NCBI GenBank assembly: GCA_017654125.1
Contig: JAFNYX010000033.1
Coordinates: 1 to 32,850, forward strand
Length of the DNA stretch: 32,850 nt
Source: Alistipes sp.
Lineage (GTDB): Bacteria > Bacteroidota > Bacteroidia > Bacteroidales > Rikenellaceae
Direction of reading: 5' to 3'
The notes beneath the pieces were generated by a model, which saw only the letters and a program-made list of their open reading frames with translations, searched no databases and was not told the DNA's origin. Position numbers and translations under genes: made by a program. Shown one piece after another: positions 1-8,492 of the stretch (its first letter is position 1; the number at the start of each line of letters is the position of its first letter).

Positions 1-984
<984 letters not shown>

Positions 985-1746
985 CTAACCCTTGTCGATG
1001 TTTGCTTTGGCGCGCTTGGCCATCGACGAAGCGAAGACAAAGTCGTTGAGTTCGGCATTGTCGGCTTGGAGAATCGTATCCTTCGAGCCCTCCCACCACT
1101 TTTTGCCTTGGTGGATATATACAATTTTTTCGCCAATCTCCATCACAGAGTTCATATCATGCGTATTTATTATCGTCGTGATGTTGTATTCGCGCGTAAT
1201 GTCGTGAATCAGGTTGTCGATGACAATCGAGGTTTGCGGGTCGAGGCCCGAATTTGGCTCGTCGCAGAACAAGTAGCGAGGATTGAGCACAATAGCGCGC
1301 GCTATGGCGGCACGCTTAATCATACCTCCCGACAGCTCCGACGGATAGAGGTGTGGTGCGTGCGAGAGTTCGACACGTTCCAAGCAGAACTCCACACGCT
1401 TGCGTTTCTCTGCCTCGCTGTATGTCGTAAAGAGGTCGAGCGGCAACTTCACATTCTCCAACACGGTCGCTGAGTCGATGAGCGCACCACCCTGGAAAAT
1501 CATACCGATATTCTTGCGAATCGCCTTACGCTCGGCAAACGAGAGCGACGTATAGCGCACGTCGTCGAAGTCGATTGAGCCGCTGTCGGGCTCGTGAAGT
1601 CCCACCAACGTTTTGAGTAGCACGGTCTTACCCGAACCACTACGGCCGATAATAAGGTTTGTCTTGCCGGTTTCGAACTCGACCGAAATATCCTCCAATA
1701 CGGTACGACCGTCAAAGGATTTGAATATATGTTCACACTTAATCAT
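985..1746 (-). CDS. ABC transporter ATP-binding protein, MlaF-like
   Basis: This is the cytoplasmic ATPase of an ABC transporter that probably moves phospholipid or another lipid between inner and outer membranes. The 253 residues include a Walker A motif GRSGSGKT (about residues 34-41), the signature LSGGM and a Walker B segment ending in CDEPNSGLDP. The later switch His lies in INTHDMN. The closest family I can name is MlaF/Ttg2A, which fits the MlaE-type permease encoded one base upstream. No MCE-domain (MlaD) substrate-binding gene follows; the next gene is gap. The C-terminus has a small extension ending in AKRAKANIDKG. The lipid substrate is inferred from the family only. Confidence 0.88.
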   Translation of the reverse strand: MIKCEHIFKSFDGRTVLEDISVEFETGKTNLIIGRSGSGKTVLLKTLVGLHEPDSGSIDFDDVRYTSLSFAERKAIRKNIGMIFQGGALIDSATVLENVKLPLDLFTTYSEAEKRKRVEFCLERVELSHAPHLYPSELSGGMIKRAAIARAIVLNPRYLFCDEPNSGLDPQTSIVIDNLIHDITREYNITTIINTHDMNSVMEIGEKIVYIHQGKKWWEGSKDTILQADNAELNDFVFASSMAKRAKANIDKG

Positions 1747-1747
1747 A

Positions 1748-2488
1748 TCAGGTACGCAGGAGTTGAGTGAGAATCAGGTTGAAAATCATAATCATAATCG
1801 AACTTACCACAACGGCAGTGGTCGATGCACGACCTACTTCGAGCGAGTTTCCCTTGGCATAGTAGCCATAGAATGCCGAGATGGAGGTAATCAGGAAGGC
1901 AAAAACCGTCATCTTGATAAGCGAATAGGTAATCTCCCAACTGTCGAACGCATAGAGCAGACCATCCACGAAGTCGCTCGGCAACATCACACCCATTCGT
2001 GCCACCAGAAAACCACCGAACATACCGACAATCATACTGAACGCTGCAAGGAATGGGAAGAAGAACATCGTCGCCACAATCTTCGGCAGGATGAGATACG
2101 AAGCGGAGTTTACGCCCATGATTTCGAGTGCGTCGATTTGCTCCGTAATACGCATCGTACCTATCTCGGAGGCGATATTCGAGCCGACCTTACCGGCGAG
2201 GATGATGGCGATGACGGTCGATGAAAATTCGAGTATCATAACCTCCTTCGTCGCGTAGCCAATCATCATCTGCGGGATGAACGGCGACTCCAAACTAATC
2301 GACATCTGCAACGCGATAACCGCACCGATAAATACCGAAATGATGGCGGTCAGCGGAATCGAATTTATGCCGAGTTGCTCTATCTCGTTTATGGTACGGC
2401 GATAGTAGATACTCCACTTCTCCGGACGGGAAAAGACCTTCCCCATCAGGATACAATATCGTCCGATTACTTCAAAAAACTTTAACAT
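1748..2488 (-). CDS. ABC transporter permease, MlaE family
   Basis: The 246-residue integral inner-membrane protein is the permease partner of the downstream ATPase. It has about five hydrophobic segments and the family hallmark LAGKVGSNIASEIGTM followed by R-I-T-E-Q-I-D-A-L-E, with the conserved Glu and Asp of MlaE/Ttg2B permeases. The usual family length is about 250-260 residues, so it is complete. Its stop codon is one base from the ATPase start, so the two are almost certainly translated from one message. MlaE family members act in retrograde or anterograde phospholipid transport that keeps the outer membrane asymmetric. The MCE protein they need must be encoded elsewhere in this genome. 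Confidence 0.9.
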   Translation of the reverse strand: MLKFFEVIGRYCILMGKVFSRPEKWSIYYRRTINEIEQLGINSIPLTAIISVFIGAVIALQMSISLESPFIPQMMIGYATKEVMILEFSSTVIAIILAGKVGSNIASEIGTMRITEQIDALEIMGVNSASYLILPKIVATMFFFPFLAAFSMIVGMFGGFLVARMGVMLPSDFVDGLLYAFDSWEITYSLIKMTVFAFLITSISAFYGYYAKGNSLEVGRASTTAVVVSSIMIMIFNLILTQLLRT

Positions 2489-2509
2489 TTTTCTCCTTTT
2501 GTTTTATTT

Positions 2510-2545
2510 AAGGTCGGGTAAGGTCAAGTAAAGTCGAGTAAGGTC
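2510..2545. repeat. Short tandem repeat, 10-bp unit, about 3.6 copies
   Basis: Imperfect tandem copies AAGGTCGGGT, AAGGTCAAGT, AAAGTCGAGT and AAGGTC lie directly upstream of the MlaE gene. They are followed at about 2570-2590 by two TACCCTTG copies in the opposite sense. Each 10-bp unit differs by one to three bases. The run is in the spacer between the DUF4834 stop and the MlaE start. Confidence 0.8.
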
Positions 2546-2588
2546 TCACATCCACCCTAAAATCCTCGTTTACCCTTGCGTACCCTTG

Positions 2589-2963
2589 TTAATCTCTCTC
2601 CTCCTTCACCTCCTTGAAATCGACATACTCGCCGACGGTTTCGCTCACGCGCTTCTCTTGGTGAGCGGGAGTATGCACCGTCACATCGCCCTCGTTACGC
2701 GCGCGACGATACCCTCCGCCGGAAGTGCGCCCGGCGCCTGTGCCTGCGTGATTTCGCATCTGCTCTTCGGCTTCGCGTTGCACACGTCGCAGTCGCCACA
2801 CGAGCATAGCCCACGACAGCAGACCGAGCAACATCATGACGATGATAATGACGGCAAAGACTCCGAAGATGCCCGGCGCCGCCACCATCAGCAACACCAC
2901 GAAGATGGTTGTCAGCGGATTGCGTACGATTGCATCAAGTATTGTTCCCAAAAAACTCTTCAT
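2589..2963 (-). CDS. DUF4834 family small membrane protein
   Basis: This 124-residue protein has one long hydrophobic stretch (about residues 12-52: NPLTTIFVVLLMVAAPGIF and on), a basic R/Q-rich linker, a Gly-Arg-rich low-complexity part, and a C-terminus ending VGEYVDFKEVKEERD. The V-GEYVDF-E tail is typical of DUF4834, a family of unknown function found in Bacteroidota. I chose the ATG at 2963 because a purine-rich AAGAGAGA precedes it and it starts directly before the membrane segment; an ATG 36 bases upstream is the alternative. It probably heads the transcript that continues into the MlaE/MlaF genes, about 100 bases downstream. Its job is unknown. Confidence 0.78.
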   Translation of the reverse strand: MKSFLGTILDAIVRNPLTTIFVVLLMVAAPGIFGVFAVIIIVMMLLGLLSWAMLVWRLRRVQREAEEQMRNHAGTGAGRTSGGGYRRARNEGDVTVHTPAHQEKRVSETVGEYVDFKEVKEERD

Positions 2964-3079
2964 CTGTCTCTCTTGTTTTGCGTTTGTTACACTCTCCAAA
3001 CGGATTTTCGCGCCATTTATTACCCCTCCATCCGTCGCACCTTATGTCGTAAAAGATTGTCGGCGTGCAACACACGATG

Positions 3080-3111
3080 CAAATATACGAATTTTTTTCG
3101 ATTATATCGAA
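3080..3111 (-). promoter_or_regulatory. Bacteroidetal promoter upstream of the DUF4834-mlaE-mlaF genes
   Basis: The minus strand carries TTCG (3108-3111, one mismatch to TTTG), a 20-base spacer and TATATTTG (3080-3087), a full match to the -7 box. It would give a leader of about 110 bases before the DUF4834 start. Confidence 0.6.
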
Positions 3112-3180
3112 TACTTACACCAAGGCGCGATAGTTGCAAGTCGTAGATTCTATAACCAGCATCACTTTCGACAGACGTCT

Positions 3181-4122
3181 ATGACACTTCGCTCACCACA
3201 ACTCCGCTCGCACTTGGCACTGCTCCTCTGCAACATCATTTGGGCGTGCGACTACCCCTTCTACAACCTTGTACTCGGACGCTACATCGCACCCGAAGCG
3301 ATGGTCTGCGGCTCGCTCATCGTGGCGGCACTGCTGTCGCTCGTACCAATGGCGTGGGAGCCGCGCGAGCGTGTCGAACGCTCTGACTTGCTGACGATTG
3401 CCATCGCTGCGCTGATGATAGGCGTGCTGCGAAAGGTGCTGCTCATGGAGGGTCTCTCGCGCACCTCGCCAATCGACGGCTCGATTATCGGAACCATCGG
3501 ACCGCTGGTCGTGCTGCTCGTATCGGTTGCGGCGGGCATCGACCGCCTCTCGGGGCGAAAGATTGTCGGCCTGCTGCTCGGTGGTGCGGGAGCCGTTGCG
3601 GTGGTGCTGACGGGTGCTTCGACGGTGCACGTCAAGTCGCAACTCGGAGGCAACGTGATGTTACTCGGCGGCTCGTGTGTAACGGCACTCTATATGGTCT
3701 TTTTCAAGCGGTTGGTGGCGAAGTATCGCGTCACGACGCTGTTGCGACTCATCTACTGTTTCTCGGCGGTCGTTATGCTACCCTTTGGTCTGCCGTCGCT
3801 CCTGCGCACCGACTTTTCGACGATGAGCCCCCACATTCTGCTCGCCGCGCTCTTTGTGCTCTGCGTGCCGACCTATCTGCCCAATCTGTTGCTCAACTTC
3901 TCGCTCCGCTACGTTGCGCCGACCATTTCGAGCACCTACGCCTACATTCAACCCGTGCTCGCCATTGCGCTCTCGGTGGCTATGGGGCTTGACCGTCTGC
4001 ACCTCGACACGCTGCTTGCCGGCGCCGTAATCTTTGTGGGCGTGGGGTTGGTTATCAGCTCCTATGGCCGACCGTCGTCACAACCGCCGCAACCGTCGTC
4101 GCAACCTCCACAACAGCAATAA
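3181..4122 (+). CDS. EamA/DMT-superfamily permease
   Basis: The gene encodes a 313-residue inner-membrane protein with about ten hydrophobic helices in two similar halves, the architecture of EamA (RhaT/YdcZ-like) drug/metabolite transporters. The N-terminal helix LALLLCNIIWACDYPFYNLV and the repeat-type segment YLPNLLLNFSLRYVAPTISS fit the family, as does the conserved YIQPVLAIALS in the second half. The substrate cannot be read from sequence. The frame stays open upstream, but the ATG at 3181 starts directly before the first helix and upstream residues do not look protein-like. The tail is a low-complexity Pro/Gln run (QPPQPSSQPPQQQ), coded by a near-tandem DNA repeat. Neighbours are transcribed away on one side and towards it on the other, so it is monocistronic. 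Confidence 0.85.
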   Translation: MTLRSPQLRSHLALLLCNIIWACDYPFYNLVLGRYIAPEAMVCGSLIVAALLSLVPMAWEPRERVERSDLLTIAIAALMIGVLRKVLLMEGLSRTSPIDGSIIGTIGPLVVLLVSVAAGIDRLSGRKIVGLLLGGAGAVAVVLTGASTVHVKSQLGGNVMLLGGSCVTALYMVFFKRLVAKYRVTTLLRLIYCFSAVVMLPFGLPSLLRTDFSTMSPHILLAALFVLCVPTYLPNLLLNFSLRYVAPTISSTYAYIQPVLAIALSVAMGLDRLHLDTLLAGAVIFVGVGLVISSYGRPSSQPPQPSSQPPQQQ

Positions 4123-4126
4123 AAAA

Positions 4127-4155
4127 GCGGACAATTCATTCACAGAATTATCCGC
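4127..4155 (-). terminator. Intrinsic terminator of the fimbrillin-like gene, shared with the convergent permease gene
   Basis: GCGGACAATTC (4127-4137) and GAATTATCCGC (4145-4155) form an 11-bp stem with one wobble and a 7-base loop. In the minus direction the stem is followed by six U residues. In the plus direction the run is weaker, so it mainly serves the minus-strand gene. Confidence 0.8.
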
Positions 4156-4179
4156 CGTACTATATTATGTGCGAGAAGT

Positions 4180-6003
4180 TTAGTACTTAAACTCTACACC
4201 ACTGACCATGACATATCGCAAATCAACCAATGAACCGGAGAGAGATATCGTATATCGAATATTATCCAATCCATTGAGGGTTACAGTAGCGGTATAGTTG
4301 TTATTTTTATCAATCGCCATTGACACTTTGCTGCCATTAACCGGACCGACAGAAATGGAGCCGCCTGTACCGGAGGAACGACTTCCGTCCAAGTAGGTAG
4401 TAAACGAATCGTTCGGCATATACAACTGCGGCGAGGTTATCGTTTGGTTGGTATATATCGCAAAATAACCAACTGACTCACGACACGAGGAAATCGACCA
4501 ACCGTTATTCGTAAAATTGTCCTTACCACCCGACACCGAGAGTGGCAGACCCGTAACGTAGATAGTGCTCGCAGGCGAAGATATCGTCACGTTCGCATTT
4601 GCCGAGAGGGCCACCTTCACGTAGCACGAATGGGCACCCACTGCCACATTGTCAATGCGCGTAGGACTTGCACTGCTTGCCGACGAACTTACCGTAGCAG
4701 ACGACGAACCATAGACGAATGCCACGTTCGACAAATTGAGTTTCGAAGTAGTATAATCATCCGAACCGGAAATCGTCAGACCCTCAAAGAGAATGCTGGT
4801 GCGATTGCTCTCGTTATTTTCGCGCACCTTCGTACCGTTATTGTAAGCGTAGGTTGAGCGAGCTGTGTACGAAACTGTCGGAATTTTGGTCACCTGAACC
4901 GTCTGCCCATCCGAAATCTCCGACGAGCCGTCCGGCTGACCAACAACGGCGCGTACGATATGCTCGCCCGACGGAACATTCGACAGAACGTACGTGCCGT
5001 CCGAAAGCGTGGTGTGCGGATAGACCGAGCCATCGACCAAAATCTTCGGCGCACCGATACCGCCATTCGACTTAACACCCTTGATGTAGATTGTGTTCGG
5101 AGCAAGCGACGACGAGCCGTTTGCAACCGCCTCCTCATACCACGAGGTAACCTCGTCGATGGAGACGGTCGGGTCCCAAGCCACATTTACACCCGTACGG
5201 GTATTCACCTTGAAGGTCTTTTCGCTCGAAGTCGAGAGTGTGATGACATTACCGTCAATATCGGTCAGCGTCACCGTAACGATACCCGCCTCGACAGGCA
5301 ACACCTCGAAACGATACTCGTAGTTGTTGGTGCTGTTGAGCGGAATATTCTCAACATTCGCCGTAAAGGTCTTTCCCGTAGCACTCGGCGTATAGGTCAT
5401 CTTGCCATCTGCATCGAGCACACCGACAAACTCGCCGAGGAACGGCTTCGTACCACTAACGGTGATGGTCTTAACACGGTATGGGGTTTTCTTATCGTTG
5501 CTGAACACACGGACAGCCAGCGCACCGGCAATCGAGGTCATATTTACCGAATAGAGGTTATCGACTACGGTCTTGTTGGTCGATGCAACCAAAATCGGAG
5601 TCCATACGCCATCCTGTGCAGGCAGCGAGATACGCTTGCCCGAAAGGTCTGCCGACGAAGCAGGATAGACGAAGTGGAAGTTCGCCTGCTTGTTCATCAC
5701 ATACTCATACGATGCATTGCGGAAGAAGCCATTGCCCTTGTCAGCACCGTCGAAGAGCGTCAGCGTCTGCTGGTAGCCGCCCGTGCAGTCCTGCAAGATG
5801 GCTATCTCGTCACTCTCCTCCCAATAGAAACGGAGATTATCGTCGTACGACGCACGGCTCTCGTCATCTCCGCCCTGATTGGTGCCGACACCAAGGTCGG
5901 TCGTACCCATCTGAATCTCGGGCGCAATTTCTGTCATATCGCTCTGCGTACAACCTACGAAGGTTGCAGCAGCAAGCAAAATCGGTAAAATAAGTTTTTT
6001 CAT
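4180..6003 (-). CDS. Fimbrillin-like surface lipoprotein
   Basis: The 607-residue protein starts with a lipoprotein signal peptide, MKKLILPILLAAATFVGC, with the modified Cys at 18 followed by TQSD. Residues from about 35 to 275 resemble the fimbrillin (Mfa-like) N-terminal fold: an R-x-x-Y...W-x-x-x-D-x-I-A-I start, FHFVYPAS, a L-x-S-x-x-GAL-V-V segment, and a closing NVAWDP. The remaining 330 residues are Ser/Thr/Asn/Gly-rich predicted beta structure, including a small sandwich-like stretch GAPKILVDGS...TYVLSNVPSGEH and an AT-VSSSASSAS tract. The product should be exported, lipidated and shown on the surface, perhaps as a fimbrial subunit, tip or adhesin. Fimbrillin membership is from pattern recognition only. 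It follows a small acidic ORF by 78 bases, and the two probably share a promoter. Confidence 0.68.
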   Translation of the reverse strand: MKKLILPILLAAATFVGCTQSDMTEIAPEIQMGTTDLGVGTNQGGDDESRASYDDNLRFYWEESDEIAILQDCTGGYQQTLTLFDGADKGNGFFRNASYEYVMNKQANFHFVYPASSADLSGKRISLPAQDGVWTPILVASTNKTVVDNLYSVNMTSIAGALAVRVFSNDKKTPYRVKTITVSGTKPFLGEFVGVLDADGKMTYTPSATGKTFTANVENIPLNSTNNYEYRFEVLPVEAGIVTVTLTDIDGNVITLSTSSEKTFKVNTRTGVNVAWDPTVSIDEVTSWYEEAVANGSSSLAPNTIYIKGVKSNGGIGAPKILVDGSVYPHTTLSDGTYVLSNVPSGEHIVRAVVGQPDGSSEISDGQTVQVTKIPTVSYTARSTYAYNNGTKVRENNESNRTSILFEGLTISGSDDYTTSKLNLSNVAFVYGSSSATVSSSASSASPTRIDNVAVGAHSCYVKVALSANANVTISSPASTIYVTGLPLSVSGGKDNFTNNGWSISSCRESVGYFAIYTNQTITSPQLYMPNDSFTTYLDGSRSSGTGGSISVGPVNGSKVSMAIDKNNNYTATVTLNGLDNIRYTISLSGSLVDLRYVMVSGVEFKY

Positions 6004-6081
6004 ATCGTATCTGTTTTTATCTCTCAATAATATTTCTGTTCGTTGTTTCAACGGGTTAGAGTTTATTTTGCAACAAATGGC

Positions 6082-6231
6082 TTAAACCCACTCCCATTCG
6101 TCCTCTTCTTCATCGTCCCACGCATCACCCGGGCCGACAATCTCAGTGCTCATATAAAAACCCTGCTCAAACTCCGTCTCTTCGACATAGAGTAGAGGAC
6201 TCTCATATTTCGGCTTTTCGTTATAAATCAT
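6082..6231 (-). CDS. Small acidic protein (49 residues) upstream of the fimbrillin-like gene
   Basis: Starting at the ATG at 6231 there is a 49-codon open frame ending TAA at 6082-6084. The peptide begins MIYNEKPKYESPLLYVEE, continues T-E-F-E-Q-G-F-Y-M-S-T-E, and ends in an extremely acidic tail (AWDDEEEDEWEWV). It has no signal peptide or membrane segment. Support for its being real: a full bacteroidetal promoter lies about 95 bases upstream on the same strand, the codon choice is normal, and the arrangement Y-x-x-P-hydrophobic-E-x-E-x-x-x-GF-x-x-S resembles short peptides I recall next to fimbrillin-like lipoprotein genes in Bacteroidales. The leader is A/T-rich, without a Shine-Dalgarno, as is usual in this phylum. 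Function is unknown; I infer only that it is co-expressed with the lipoprotein. Confidence 0.65.
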   Translation of the reverse strand: MIYNEKPKYESPLLYVEETEFEQGFYMSTEIVGPGDAWDDEEEDEWEWV

Positions 6232-6325
6232 ACACTACGGTTTTTTTGTTTTCAACACCATAAGGTTGTTAATTCTGCTCTTGCCCGTCTGCACAACATT
6301 TTACGCATAGAGGCTAAAAAGCGCA

Positions 6326-6357
6326 CAAAAGTATAAAATTCGTATCGTGTACACAAA
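6326..6357 (-). promoter_or_regulatory. Bacteroidetal promoter of the small acidic ORF and fimbrillin-like gene
   Basis: On the minus strand TTTG (6354-6357), a 20-base spacer and TACTTTTG (6326-6333) match the consensus exactly. The predicted leader is about 88 bases to the small ORF start. No other promoter is visible between the two genes. Confidence 0.75.
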
Positions 6358-6423
6358 ATTTTTCAACGAACGCCAACTTTTTCATCATAAATATCTATTC
6401 CCTGCTAATAAAAAAACACCAAA

Positions 6424-6451
6424 CCGTCGCCCGACCATTGTCAAACGACGG
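6424..6451 (-). terminator. Possible terminator after the coiled-coil protein gene
   Basis: CCGTCG (6424-6429) and CGACGG (6446-6451) pair in a 6-bp GC-rich stem with a 16-base loop. On the minus strand it is followed seven bases later by seven U residues (6410-6416). It lies 24 bases beyond the stop codon. The long loop makes it a moderate candidate. Confidence 0.4.
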
Positions 6452-6474
6452 CTTGCTTCACATCTCGAAAGATG

Positions 6475-7395
6475 TTATCTCAAAGGAACCGTACCCTTAC
6501 CAACAAGGTTACTATCCGTATATATCTCAACGACATACGCTCCCTCGATAAAGCCGCTGCCCTTGTAATATACGCTCACATCGACATCCTCATTTTGGTA
6601 GTCCACCTCACGCGATGCGGAGTAGCCCGTACGCGTGCCGTTCAGGTCGAACATCGGCATCGACTCGGTGGTAAGCAGATAGCCCTCCGGCGACTTGATG
6701 CAGACGTATATCTCGCGGTTACCCGGCGAGGCGAGTTCGTTGGCTGAAATCGTGAAATCGACACGCAACGTAACGGCATTCTTCACACGCGAAACAAGTT
6801 TGTCGCGCGAATTGAGAGGCACAATAGCGATATCGCGAGCACGGAGCACCGAACCCATCTGCACCTTGTTCTGCAACTCGGATGCGCGCTCCTCGGCCAC
6901 GTCAGCACGCAGGTTGGCGGTCGAAATCTCCTTGCGATACGACACGTTCTCGGCTGCGAGTTTCTTGTTGAGCGAGTTGAGCGAGTCGATTTGGCGCAGG
7001 TAGTTCTTCATCACGCTGCGTAGCGTACCCACCTCCTTTTCGTACTCCTTGATTTTGGCGTAGTTCCAACGGCGTTCGCGTTTGAGTTGCTCCATCATCT
7101 CGTTGGCCTTCACCAGGTTGGCGGCAATCGTATCGTTAGCAAATTTGAGCGAGTCGTACTCTGAAATGAGCGATGTAAGGTCGCTCTGAATCGAATCGCG
7201 GTCGATTTGCAACAACTCGTAGTCGTGTTGTTGTTGGCGATTGAGATTGAAATAGAGTATCGATATTCCGGCAAGAATTACCGCCAGAAGCACAATTACG
7301 ACGCGGTAGCCGCGTATAGATTTTTGCGCTTGTTCGTCAGGACGCAAATCATCTTCATAATCGTAACGGTCGTTTTCGTAGTTGTAATTTTCCAT
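6475..7395 (-). CDS. Membrane-anchored coiled-coil protein of unknown function
   Basis: The 306-residue protein has an acidic, Tyr-rich cytoplasmic N-terminus (MENYNYENDRYDYEDD), one transmembrane helix at about residues 31-49 (RVVIVLLAVILAGISILYF), a long coiled coil from about 55 to 175 with heptad-type Leu/Ile and charged residues, and a C-terminal predicted beta domain (about 190-306) ending VEIYTDSNLVGKGTVPLR. The topology suggests an inner-membrane anchor with a periplasmic coiled coil and a folded head, as in envelope-organising proteins. I recognise the general type from Bacteroidota genomes but know no named function. A -7 box lies directly upstream of the start and the next gene ends 85 bases away, so it is likely transcribed alone. 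Confidence 0.8.
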   Translation of the reverse strand: MENYNYENDRYDYEDDLRPDEQAQKSIRGYRVVIVLLAVILAGISILYFNLNRQQQHDYELLQIDRDSIQSDLTSLISEYDSLKFANDTIAANLVKANEMMEQLKRERRWNYAKIKEYEKEVGTLRSVMKNYLRQIDSLNSLNKKLAAENVSYRKEISTANLRADVAEERASELQNKVQMGSVLRARDIAIVPLNSRDKLVSRVKNAVTLRVDFTISANELASPGNREIYVCIKSPEGYLLTTESMPMFDLNGTRTGYSASREVDYQNEDVDVSVYYKGSGFIEGAYVVEIYTDSNLVGKGTVPLR

Positions 7396-7418
7396 TGTTT
7401 ATCACTGTTTTTCGTCTG

Positions 7419-7426
7419 CAAATATA
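7419..7426 (-). promoter_or_regulatory. Bacteroidetal -7 element upstream of the coiled-coil protein gene
   Basis: The minus strand has TATATTTG, a perfect -7 box, about 24 bases upstream of the start codon. I do not find TTTG at the expected -33 spacing, so this is a half-site prediction. Confidence 0.42.
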
Positions 7427-7480
7427 CAAAAATATTTTTTCGCACCACCTCTGCCCTCTCTTTCGCACCTCTTTCGCGCG

Positions 7481-8290
7481 CTACTTGATACGACTGTCGA
7501 GCGGATATTTCAAACCTCGATAGTCGGTGATGTAGGCACGGATGCTGCCGATGCGAATCGGCGATGAGAGCATCACCGGAAACTTGTTCCGATCGTCCGT
7601 AATCCATATATCAAACTCCGAGCCATCCGTAAACGAAAAGCCCTCGCTCGTACCGAGCGTACAGCGCAGATGCAGCGTGCGGAATCGGCCCTTTTGCGGT
7701 ACGCGACACTCCTCGCGCCCCATGAGACGGAATTTCAACACCTTAATCGTGTCCTCCAACACCATTTCGAGGTCGTAGTGTCGCCCTGCAACCAACGTAT
7801 CCGGCTCAATCGAGCGCAGATTGAAGTACAACGATACGGGATCCATACTACGCTCCGAGAGTGGCATTGTCTTCTCGCGCGGTGCTCTTTGACGGCTCTG
7901 CGCCCACGTATGCACCTGCAACGAATCCCAGTCGTAACGATAGTGGCTACGGAAGGTGTAGTCGCCCTCACGGATGTTGCTCTCGAAACGAAGCGTGCGC
8001 TTCGAAAGTGTATCGACCCAGATGTCGTAGCGGTCGTCGATGTTGAAGAACCAACGGTACGACGGCATTATGCGACCATTACCCATCACGCGATAGGTCG
8101 GGCGGCCGTCAAGAGAGTCGAGCGACGTCTGCACCGTCACGGTCGCCATCTCTGTATTCGGAATGAGTTTGGCACGATAGGCCACCACATAGTCGAGCCG
8201 TTCGCCCGGATGTAGCACCTGCGCCACGACCGACACCGCCCACACCGTGAGCAGCAATGCCACAACTATCGCTCCCGAAATACGTTTCAT
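7481..8290 (-). CDS. DUF3108 family exported protein
   Basis: The 269-residue protein starts with a cleavable signal peptide (MKRISGAIVVALLLTVWAVSVVAQ) and continues with LHPGERLDYVVAYRAKLIPNTEMATV, the opening typical of DUF3108. A large beta-rich body includes RYDIWVDTLSKRTLRFE, the segment FRTLHLRCTLGTSEGFSF and a closing DIWITDDRNKFPVMLSSPIRIG. The last pattern, a hydrophobic-W-[IV]-x-D-D-x-x-x-x-P block, is shared with other DUF3108 members. The family is periplasmic or outer-membrane associated and its biochemical role is not established. The gene lies 202 bases after recG with no terminator I trust in between, and 85 bases before the coiled-coil protein gene. Confidence 0.82.
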   Translation of the reverse strand: MKRISGAIVVALLLTVWAVSVVAQVLHPGERLDYVVAYRAKLIPNTEMATVTVQTSLDSLDGRPTYRVMGNGRIMPSYRWFFNIDDRYDIWVDTLSKRTLRFESNIREGDYTFRSHYRYDWDSLQVHTWAQSRQRAPREKTMPLSERSMDPVSLYFNLRSIEPDTLVAGRHYDLEMVLEDTIKVLKFRLMGREECRVPQKGRFRTLHLRCTLGTSEGFSFTDGSEFDIWITDDRNKFPVMLSSPIRIGSIRAYITDYRGLKYPLDSRIK

Positions 8291-8492
8291 CTCCGTCTCT
8301 CTATTTTTTATAACGTGCCCACAGCACGCCGTATTGTTTTCTATGAGTTTTTCTTCTTTTGCGTCTCGTTAATCCCATGATGGATTAGAGTGCGGTGTTT
8401 CAAACTTGCAACGCCCAATGGTTCTGTATTCACTTGGGAGTAAACGAGAATTTCGAGGGCAAGCGTAACACAAATATTCACTCTCTAATTCG

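Noticed and set aside
4960-5988. Long plus-strand frame opposite the fimbrillin-like gene (342 codons)
   Set aside because: It is Arg/His-rich antisense read-through of a real gene with a signal peptide on the other strand.
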